In this document: piece by piece, positions 1-5,276 of the stretch
Layout of the letters: each line of letters opens with the position of its first letter
Numbering within the stretch: position 1 is the stretch's first letter
NCBI GenBank assembly: GCA_948530865.1
Contig: CAOTKV010000041.1
Coordinates: forward strand, 1 to 5,276
DNA from: an uncultured Clostridia bacterium
GTDB taxonomy: Bacteria; Bacillota; Clostridia; TANB77; CAG-508
Length of the DNA stretch: 5,276 nucleotides
Direction: 5' to 3'
Notes under the pieces: model-generated
Database searches by the model: none
What the model was told of the DNA's origin: nothing
Seen by the model: the letters and a program-made list of their open reading frames with translations, nothing else
Position numbers and translations under genes: made by a program

Positions 1-1
1 A

Positions 2-583
2 ATAGAAATGCAAAACAAAAAAATAGAAACCCTTAAGATATATAAAACAGGATTAATAAAACAAATATTAAACAGTTCTAAAAACTTTAAATCTAAAAAA
101 TTACAAACTATTTGCAAAAATTTATTATCCAATATCACACTAAGTGATATTGAAAATGATACTGGTACTTATAAAATATATGGTGCAACAGGAATCATAG
201 GTAACATATCAAATTACATGGTTGATAACACTTATATTTCTATAATCAAAGATGGTGCAGGAGTGGGAAAAAGTTTTATTTGTGAATCATTTTCATCATT
301 TCTAAGCACTTTAATTGGACTAATACCTCAAGATTGTACCGTTGAATATTTAAAGATAATATTAGAAAATATTAACTTTTCCAAATATATTGTTGGTTCA
401 AGTATTCCACACATATATTTTAAGGATTTTAAAAATGAAATTGTAAAGATAATTCCTTATGAGGAGCAACTAAAAATAAGTAAAATATTTAATACCATAA
501 ATTTAAAAATTAATTTATCTGAGCAAAAATTAAAAATCCTTCAAAAAATGAAAAAATCATTACTTCAACAAATGTTTATTTAA
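2..583 (+). CDS. hsdS: Type I R-M specificity subunit HsdS, C-terminal half (5'-partial)
   Basis: HsdS is the DNA-recognition subunit of a type I R-M complex; it positions two HsdM and two HsdR subunits on a bipartite target. Numbering from the ATG at position 8, residues 4-21 (KKIETLKIYKTGLIKQIL) look like the end of the central conserved helix that separates the two target-recognition domains. Residues about 30-145 form one recognition domain with the typical YGATGIIG segment (58-65). Residues about 148-191 are the distal conserved helix, ending LKILQKMKKSLLQQMFI. The central and distal helices resemble each other, as expected from the internal symmetry of HsdS. The ATG at 8 is probably not the start: the frame stays open to the window edge (codons ATA, GAA precede it), and full-length HsdS is usually about 380-420 aa. 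The alternative is a natural half-size HsdS that works as a dimer; the window edge prevents a decision. The gene is convergent with hsdM, so its promoter lies to the left of the window. Family assignment is firm; completeness is not. Confidence 0.9.
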   Translation: MEMQNKKIETLKIYKTGLIKQILNSSKNFKSKKLQTICKNLLSNITLSDIENDTGTYKIYGATGIIGNISNYMVDNTYISIIKDGAGVGKSFICESFSSFLSTLIGLIPQDCTVEYLKIILENINFSKYIVGSSIPHIYFKDFKNEIVKIIPYEEQLKISKIFNTINLKINLSEQKLKILQKMKKSLLQQMFI

Positions 584-614
584 AAAGGATTACACTAAAA
601 AATGTAATCCTTTT
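583..614. terminator. Bidirectional intrinsic terminator between hsdS and hsdM
   Basis: A perfect 12-bp inverted repeat (AAAAGGATTACA at 583-594, TGTAATCCTTTT at 603-614) encloses an 8-base A-rich loop (CTAAAAAA). It starts on the last base of the hsdS stop codon and ends one base before the hsdM stop codon. Each arm carries A or T runs on its outer side, so the transcript from either strand gives a stem followed by a U-rich tail (TTTTGTTATTTC rightward, TTTTTAAATAAAC leftward). Its position between two convergent genes and its near-zero spacing from both stop codons fit a shared rho-independent terminator. The stem has only four G-C pairs, which is usual in AT-rich genomes. Confidence 0.85.
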
Positions 615-615
615 G

Positions 616-2190
616 TTATTTCAATTCTTTTAATCCCAATTCTTTAAGATATTTATTAAGTTCTTCTGTTACTTTTTTATCCTTTTCATCTATTTTTTCT
701 AATTCAGCTTGAACAATATCTAAATCTATTTCTTCCTCTTCTTCAAATGTATCTACATATCTTGGAATATTTAAATTATAATCGTTTTCTTTTATTTCAT
801 CCATTGTAGCTAAATGAGAATACTTTTCTATTTTTTTTCTATCTTTATATGTATTTATAATTTTATCAACATCTTCATCTCTTAACCTGTTTTGATTTTT
901 TCCAGGTTCAAATTCTTTTGATGCATCTATAAATAATACATTATCATTTGTTCTACATTTTTTGAACACTAATATACAAGTTGGAATTGATGTTCCATAA
1001 AATATATTAGCTGGTAATCCAATTACTGCATCTAAATAGTTTTTCTCTTCTATTAAAAATTGTCTAATAACACCTTCACTAGCACCTCTAAACAATACCC
1101 CATGTGGTAAAACTACTGCCATTGTTCCGTTATCATCTAATAAGTAAATCATATGTTGTATAAATGCATAATCTGCTTTTGATTTTGGTGCTAGTTTTCC
1201 ATAGTTACTAAATCTTTCATCATTTAAAAATTTTTCATCTGCCGACCATTGAGCTGAATATGGTGGATTTGCTACTATTGCTTGAAATCTCATTTTCATA
1301 TGTTCTTCACAAGAATTTTCCAAAGTATCCCCATTGTATATATCAAATCTATTAAATGGTACTCTATGAAGTAACATATTCATTCTGGCTAAGTTATATG
1401 TTGTACTAACTTTTTCTTGCCCATAAAAAGCACTTACTTTTACATCTTTTTGTCTAGCAACTCTTAATAATAATGAACCAGATCCACAAGTTGGATCATA
1501 AACATTTTTTAAGTCCTTTATTTCCATTGTAACTATTTTGGCAAGTATATTTGAAACCTGCTGTGGTGTATAATATTCTCCTGCCTTTTTTCCTGCACTT
1601 GCTGCAAATTGTCCTATTAAATATTCATACGCATCTCCCAATACATCAATTTCTGTATCTTCAAATGCAAAATCTATATCGTTTATTTTTTGCATTATTG
1701 TTCCTATTAATTTGCTTCTTTCTTTTTCTCCTCTGCCTAATTTTGAAGAATTTAAATCCATATCTTCAAATAAATTTTCAAAATCATGTTGACTTGCATT
1801 TCCAAGTGTTGATTCTGAGACCTTACTAATCGCTTTATTCAAAATTGATATATCAAAATTTCCCGTTTCTATTAATTTTATTAAATTTGAAAATAAGTAC
1901 TCTGGTTCTATTACATACCCAACGTCACTATCTTTTATTAAATCTTCTATTATAGCTTCTCTGTATTCTTCATTTTTCCATGCTTGTTCATATGTTAGTT
2001 TGTCTTGATTTAGTAATTTTCCTTCAATATAACTTACTAATCTTTCTGATAAAAATCTATAAAATATTAGTCCTAATATATAATTTTTAAACTCTGATGC
2101 ATCCATTGTTCCTCTTAAATCGTTTGCCATACTCCATAACTTAGAGTGTAATTCTGCTTGTTGTTTGTTTTGTTTTTCTGCTACATCCAT
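616..2190 (-). CDS. hsdM: Type I R-M DNA adenine methyltransferase subunit HsdM
   Basis: This subunit transfers a methyl group from S-adenosylmethionine to N6 of adenine in the sequence chosen by HsdS. It works as M2S1 for modification and as R2M2S1 for restriction. The 524 aa length is typical of the EcoR124I-like group. Residues about 10-150 are the helical HsdM N-terminal domain (LHSKLWSMANDLRGTMDASE near 15-34). The YYTP segment is at 206-209. The SAM-binding motif I is DPTCGSGSL at 232-240. The catalytic motif IV is NPPY at 308-311. Further conserved segments are LPHGVLFRGA (361-370) and GTSIPTCILVFKK (399-411). The C-terminal region is charged and probably helical, and is complete. The start is well supported by AAGGAG seven bases upstream. 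It lies 13 bases downstream of the hsdR stop in the same operon. The protein appears intact, with no missing key residue. The hsdS expected directly after it on this strand is absent; a terminator follows the stop codon instead. Confidence 0.97.
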   Translation of the reverse strand: MDVAEKQNKQQAELHSKLWSMANDLRGTMDASEFKNYILGLIFYRFLSERLVSYIEGKLLNQDKLTYEQAWKNEEYREAIIEDLIKDSDVGYVIEPEYLFSNLIKLIETGNFDISILNKAISKVSESTLGNASQHDFENLFEDMDLNSSKLGRGEKERSKLIGTIMQKINDIDFAFEDTEIDVLGDAYEYLIGQFAASAGKKAGEYYTPQQVSNILAKIVTMEIKDLKNVYDPTCGSGSLLLRVARQKDVKVSAFYGQEKVSTTYNLARMNMLLHRVPFNRFDIYNGDTLENSCEEHMKMRFQAIVANPPYSAQWSADEKFLNDERFSNYGKLAPKSKADYAFIQHMIYLLDDNGTMAVVLPHGVLFRGASEGVIRQFLIEEKNYLDAVIGLPANIFYGTSIPTCILVFKKCRTNDNVLFIDASKEFEPGKNQNRLRDEDVDKIINTYKDRKKIEKYSHLATMDEIKENDYNLNIPRYVDTFEEEEEIDLDIVQAELEKIDEKDKKVTEELNKYLKELGLKELK

Positions 2191-2197
2191 TTTTGTT

Positions 2198-2206
2198 CTC
2201 CTTCTA
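2198..2206 (-). promoter_or_regulatory. hsdM ribosome-binding site abutting the hsdR stop codon
   Basis: On the minus strand the hsdR stop TAG (2206-2204) is followed at once by AAGGAG (2203-2198), then seven bases, then the hsdM ATG. The run TAGAAGGAG is a near-complete Shine-Dalgarno sequence, much stronger than that of hsdR. The arrangement fixes the hsdM start. It suggests that ribosomes finishing hsdR can hand over to hsdM (translational coupling), while hsdM can also load ribosomes well by itself. The coupling is an inference from spacing. Confidence 0.85.
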
Positions 2207-4957
2207 CTTGAATTTCTTTATTAAATTCTCAATAAATTCTTTAATTGATTTTGTTATATTAACTTTTTCTATTAATGGTTTGTCTATTTTTTCTTTTATT
2301 TTTCCAGTATCTAAAATTCCAGAATATTCATATTCGCCTATAATATCATTTAATAAATCAATATCAATATCATATTTTTTCGCAATATCTTCTATTTCCT
2401 CTTTTCTATGTTCATCCATAAAGTTGTAATAATTTTCTTCTACTGAATCATTTTCATTAAGAGTTGGTATAATTTTGTTTAAGAATTCTCTAATTAAATC
2501 AGATTTTAATCTTAAGTCTTTATTATCAGCATTTTCTAATTTATTTAAAATTTCTTTTATGTCTTTATCTGTTTGTTCTTTATTTGTTAAATCAATTGAT
2601 TTCATTAAGTTTAATATATAATCAACATTTATTTTATCTGTATACATCAATTCTAATTCAAAATCTATGTCATTTAATATGCTAACTTTATTTTGTGCTT
2701 CTTTTCCAATAGCTAAATCTAGATATTTGCTTTTATAATCCAAATATTCCTGATGTGATATTCCAACCTCTTCTTTTGTAAATTTGAATTCTCTAAATAT
2801 TCTAAGTTTAATTAATATTTTAGTTAACTCTCTAAATATGATTATAAACTTTTTCTTTTCTTCTTCAGATTGAATTTTATCTACAAATTCTACTGTTGGA
2901 ACAGCCTCTTTTAATTGTTTTCCAACTTCTATAAATTTCTCTTTATAATATTCATATGGTTTTAATAATACCTCATCTGGATTACTTGTATCAGAGAAAA
3001 TCCTTATTGCATTATCTACTGCTTTTTTAGTCGTTCTAAAACTCACTATATTTCCTTGTGTTTTTGTTGTTTTTTCTACTCTATTAGTTCTTGAGAAAGC
3101 TTGTATTAAATCATGATATTTCAAAGATTTATCTACATATAATGTATTTAATTTTTTACTATCAAATCCTGTTAAAAACATATTTACTACAATTAAAATA
3201 TCAATTTCTGCATTTTTCACTCTTTTAGAGACATCCTTAAAATATCCATCAAATGTGTTAATTGAATAATTTGTTGCAAACATTTTATTATAATCTTTTA
3301 TTATTCTTTCTAGACTTTGACATGAAAGTTCATCTTTTCCCTCATAATCGTCATTTGGTCCATATGTAAATATTGCTACTACTTTCAAGTTCGTTTTCTT
3401 TTTCTTAAAGAAATCATAATATTTTATTAATTGCGGAATACTTGCAGTTGCAAATATTGCTGTATATGTCATATCATTAGTTTTTAATGGATGCATTGTA
3501 AGAATTCCTTCTGTAATATTTTCTATTCTTTCATCTGCCATATATGCTTCTTCTGTATTTATTCCTTCAACTTCCACATAATCAATATTGTCTAAATTAG
3601 CATCTATTGTTTTGTAATAATCAACTGAAAATCCTAATACATTTCCATCATTTATTGCATCTTTTAGCAAATATTTGTGTAAACATTTTTCAAATATATC
3701 TGCTGTGGTTCTTCCATCTTGACTTTTATTATCTGGAAATCTTGGTGTTCCTGTAAATCCAAAATATTGTGCTTTATTAAAGTGCATTTTTATAGTCTTA
3801 TGCATATCTCCAAATTGGCTTCTATGACATTCATCTATAATAAATATAATTTTTTCATTCTTATACTTTTCCATTAGTTTTGCATATCTTGGATTATTAA
3901 TAGCATTTGCCATTTTTTGAATAGTTGTAATTATTAGTAATTTAGACGAATCTTCAATATTTTTTACTAATTTATATGTACTATTTGTAAAATCTACCGA
4001 ACCTGGCTCAAACTTATTAAATTCCTCAAATGTTTGTGTATCTAAATCTTTTCTATCTACTAAGAAAAATACTTGTTTAATGTCTGGCTCATTAGCTAAA
4101 ATTTGACTCGCTTTAAATGATGTCAATGTTTTTCCCGAACCTGTCGTATGCCATATATATCCATTATTATTTGTTTCTCTAGCTTGATTTACTAATGCTT
4201 CTACTGCATATACTTGATATGGTCTCATTACCATTAACTGTTTATCAGTTTCATTTATAACCATATATCTAGCAATCATTTTAGATACAAAACATTTTTC
4301 CAAGAAATACATTGAAAATTCACTTAAATTGCTAATTCTATTATTTATTTCATCTGTCCAGAAAAATGTATATACAAAGTTAATTTCTCCATCTGTATTA
4401 GCAAAATATTTTGTATTTACTCCATTACTTACAACATATATTTGAATAAATTTATACAATTCTTTATATGATGTTCTTCTATATCTTTCAATTTGATTTA
4501 CTGCTTCTTTTAAAGTTTTTCCTCGTGCTTTTAACTCTATTTGAATCAAAGGTAATCCATTAATAAATAATGTTACATCATATCTTGTTTCTTTTTCTCC
4601 TGTAATACTTGTTATTTGATTTGAAACTTGATATATATTTTTGCACCATTGCCTTGTGTTAAATAATTCAATATATATCTTTTCTCCATTATCTCTTTCT
4701 AGACATTGCTTCTCTCTTAAAATTTTGCTACTAGCAAAAACGCCTTTACCAGTAATCATTGTATATAATTTATCAAATTCTCTATCTGATAATTCTTTTC
4801 CCTTTAATTCTTCTTTATTATGAGCATTTACTTGTTTTCTAAAATTTTCTTTTACATCATCTATATTCTTTAGAGTAATTCTTGTATAACCTAATAATTC
4901 TAAATGTTTTATTAATTTTTCTTCAAGCATTGCTTCTGTCTCATATTCTTTAGTCAT
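2204..4957 (-). CDS. hsdR: Type I R-M restriction and translocation subunit HsdR
   Basis: HsdR is the ATP-driven motor and nuclease of the type I complex: it pulls in DNA from an unmethylated target and cuts at a distance. An N-terminal RecB-like nuclease domain (about 1-210) shows the PD-(D/E)xK residues D127, E141 and K143 in RYDVTLFINGLPLIQIELK, plus a QxxxY element at Q155-Y159. Two RecA-like helicase domains follow, with Walker A TTGSGKT at 271-277, the Walker B box DECH at 375-378, TGTP at 402-405, TGFDS at 596-600 and QAFSRTNR at 619-626. Residues about 670-917 are the helical C-terminal region of EcoR124I-type HsdR, which binds the methyltransferase core. The 917 aa length matches Gram-positive HsdR proteins. 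The ATG at 4957 is the only start between an in-frame TAG (4987-4985) and the conserved N-terminus (EYETEAMLEEKLIKHLELLG). All catalytic motifs are present, so it is probably active. It is the first gene of the leftward hsdR-hsdM operon. Confidence 0.97.
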   Translation of the reverse strand: MTKEYETEAMLEEKLIKHLELLGYTRITLKNIDDVKENFRKQVNAHNKEELKGKELSDREFDKLYTMITGKGVFASSKILREKQCLERDNGEKIYIELFNTRQWCKNIYQVSNQITSITGEKETRYDVTLFINGLPLIQIELKARGKTLKEAVNQIERYRRTSYKELYKFIQIYVVSNGVNTKYFANTDGEINFVYTFFWTDEINNRISNLSEFSMYFLEKCFVSKMIARYMVINETDKQLMVMRPYQVYAVEALVNQARETNNNGYIWHTTGSGKTLTSFKASQILANEPDIKQVFFLVDRKDLDTQTFEEFNKFEPGSVDFTNSTYKLVKNIEDSSKLLIITTIQKMANAINNPRYAKLMEKYKNEKIIFIIDECHRSQFGDMHKTIKMHFNKAQYFGFTGTPRFPDNKSQDGRTTADIFEKCLHKYLLKDAINDGNVLGFSVDYYKTIDANLDNIDYVEVEGINTEEAYMADERIENITEGILTMHPLKTNDMTYTAIFATASIPQLIKYYDFFKKKKTNLKVVAIFTYGPNDDYEGKDELSCQSLERIIKDYNKMFATNYSINTFDGYFKDVSKRVKNAEIDILIVVNMFLTGFDSKKLNTLYVDKSLKYHDLIQAFSRTNRVEKTTKTQGNIVSFRTTKKAVDNAIRIFSDTSNPDEVLLKPYEYYKEKFIEVGKQLKEAVPTVEFVDKIQSEEEKKKFIIIFRELTKILIKLRIFREFKFTKEEVGISHQEYLDYKSKYLDLAIGKEAQNKVSILNDIDFELELMYTDKINVDYILNLMKSIDLTNKEQTDKDIKEILNKLENADNKDLRLKSDLIREFLNKIIPTLNENDSVEENYYNFMDEHRKEEIEDIAKKYDIDIDLLNDIIGEYEYSGILDTGKIKEKIDKPLIEKVNITKSIKEFIENLIKKFK

Positions 4958-4963
4958 ATCTTT

Positions 4964-4968
4964 TCCCC
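4964..4968 (-). promoter_or_regulatory. Weak ribosome-binding site of hsdR
   Basis: GGGGA on the minus strand lies six bases before the hsdR ATG. It pairs less well with the 16S rRNA tail than the AAGGAG ahead of hsdM. If both are used as they appear, the downstream methyltransferase would be translated more efficiently than the nuclease. That would be sensible for a system that must protect its own DNA, but this is inference. Confidence 0.5.
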
Positions 4969-5060
4969 ACTTTACATATTTATTCTATTATATATAAAAA
5001 TAATTTATTTTTTATCAGCATAATAGACTATTTTGAATTTCTTTTTATTTATTTTTACAT

Positions 5061-5089
5061 ATTATATCATACCTATAATATTATTTAAA
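5061..5089 (-). promoter_or_regulatory. Candidate sigma-70/sigma-A promoter for the hsdR-hsdM operon
   Basis: On the minus strand, TTTAAA (5089-5084; four of six bases match TTGACA) is followed after 17 bases by a consensus TATAAT (5066-5061). A TG one base ahead of the -10 box makes an extended -10, TGATATAAT. Transcription would start near 5054, giving a leader of roughly 95-100 bases before hsdR. In such AT-rich DNA, TATAAT-like hexamers are common. A second TATAAT at 4992-4987 lacks a good -35 at normal spacing. The extended -10 and correct spacing make this candidate the best one. Confidence 0.5.
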
Positions 5090-5255
5090 TACAAATCTTG
5101 CTAAGAGCTGTATACTATATAAAGCTTTTCTTAACTATTTCTAAAACATAATAATCTAACTCACTAATAAACAACATCTAATTTATACTGTCCAACATTT
5201 TGTATTAAGTACAGAATTACAAGTGATTTATTTAGTTAAGTGAGAAAAATTCAAG

Positions 5256-5275
5256 TTATAGCCTTCGGGTTATGA
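5256..5275 (+). other. Hairpin with UUCG tetraloop at the right edge
   Basis: On the plus strand TTATAGCC (5256-5263) and GGTTATGA (5268-5275) pair over eight positions, two of them G-U, around a C(UUCG)G loop, which is an exceptionally stable RNA tetraloop. On the minus strand the two wobbles become A-C mismatches, so the fold favours a rightward transcript. It overlaps the tRNA-like fragment, and the two readings compete. The window ends before any U tract or gene, so a terminator or leader role cannot be judged. Confidence 0.35.
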
Positions 5276-5276
5276 G
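5262..5276 (-). other. Initiator tRNA-Met-like anticodon fragment (tRNA remnant or attachment-site candidate)
   Basis: Read on the minus strand, the last 15 bases of the window (CTCATAACCCGAAGG) match the CAT anticodon loop, the 3' anticodon stem and the start of the variable loop of bacterial initiator tRNA-Met, as recalled from the B. subtilis gene. It is also an unusually GC-rich patch in this region. The following bases (GGCTATAACTTGAATTTTTC) keep a loose register with a T arm but lack GTTCRANTC and cannot form a T stem, and no acceptor end follows. An intact tRNA is therefore not supported. It could be a decayed tRNA, an integration core left by a mobile element, or chance. The 5' half would lie beyond the right edge. 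Confidence 0.4.

Larger units (their letters stand above)
4958..5276. other. Intergenic region upstream of hsdR without a supportable gene
   Basis: This 319-base stretch is very AT-rich, and I read no convincing coding frame in it on either strand; the frames I followed are broken by frequent stop codons. Apart from the candidate promoter and the sites at the right edge, it contains two short symmetric elements. One is an 11-base palindrome, AATAG-A-CTATT (5022-5032), inside the predicted hsdR leader. The other is an imperfect palindrome, TGTATTAAGTACA (5201-5213). Either could be a protein-binding site, but short AT-rich palindromes are expected by chance here. No riboswitch consensus was recognised. 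Confidence 0.6.

Noticed and set aside
831..838. Run of eight A residues on the hsdM coding strand as a possible phase-variable tract
   Set aside because: The run encodes ordinary lysines within a conserved region, is short for slippage-driven switching, and comparable runs occur throughout this AT-rich DNA.
1551..1829. Plus-strand open frame of 92 codons inside hsdM
   Set aside because: It is antisense to conserved HsdM sequence, has a leucine/phenylalanine-rich composition typical of the complement of AT-rich genes, and has no family likeness.
2193..2429. Plus-strand open frame of 78 codons opposite the hsdR 3' end
   Set aside because: It lies wholly antisense to hsdR and the hsdM ribosome site. 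Its hydrophobic, serine-rich translation mirrors the lysine/glutamate-rich HsdR C-terminus.
4641..4823. Plus-strand open frame of 60 codons inside hsdR
   Set aside because: It is antisense to the conserved HsdR nuclease domain and I saw no recognisable domain in it.
4987..5018. Alternative hsdR promoter using TATAAT at 4992-4987 and CTGATA at 5018-5013
   Set aside because: The spacer is 20 bases, too long, and a better-spaced extended -10 promoter lies upstream; it is kept only as a weak alternative.
5115..5177. Minus-strand frame of 20 codons (MLFISELDYYVLEIVKKSFI) upstream of hsdR
   Set aside because: It has no Shine-Dalgarno sequence, is preceded directly by an in-frame TAG, and ends before the predicted hsdR promoter; a frame this short is expected by chance.
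5240..5276. Intact tRNA gene entering from the right edge
   Set aside because: The bases after the anticodon-like segment cannot form a T stem or a T loop with GTTCRANTC, and no acceptor 3' strand follows.

Overview
The window holds most of one type I restriction-modification (R-M) locus from an AT-rich bacterium. About three quarters or more of the bases are A or T by eye. The HsdR and HsdM proteins closely resemble, from memory, those of staphylococci and other Firmicutes in the EcoR124I-like (type IC) group. All six tryptophans in HsdR and HsdM are read as TGG-type codons with no in-frame TGA, and the stop codons are TAA, TAA and TAG. This fits the standard genetic code and argues against a UGA-Trp mycoplasma. 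A low-GC Firmicute (Clostridia or Bacilli) is the best guess; other AT-rich lineages such as Fusobacteria are not excluded.

Layout, left to right. Positions 2-583 (+) are the C-terminal half of a specificity subunit gene, hsdS, whose reading frame runs off the left edge. Positions 583-614 are a perfect 12-bp hairpin that can act as a terminator for both strands. Positions 616-2190 (-) are a complete hsdM (524 aa methyltransferase). Positions 2204-4957 (-) are a complete hsdR (917 aa endonuclease/translocase). The 319 bases at 4958-5276 carry no gene that I can support. They contain a plausible hsdR promoter (extended -10 near 5061-5069) and, at the extreme right edge, a 15-base match to the anticodon region of initiator tRNA-Met that does not continue into a proper T arm.

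How the genes work together: HsdM and HsdS form the modification enzyme, with HsdS choosing the DNA target and HsdM methylating adenine. HsdR joins to make the complex that translocates and cleaves unmodified DNA. hsdR and hsdM form one leftward operon; the hsdM ribosome-binding site follows the hsdR stop directly. What is unusual is that hsdS is not the third gene of that operon. It is convergent with hsdM and separated from it by the terminator, so it must be expressed from its own promoter outside the window. This could reflect a fixed rearrangement or an invertible specificity locus, but no recombinase or second hsdS is visible here. I see no wholly new system; the points worth checking are the hsdS orientation and the tRNA-like fragment at the right edge.
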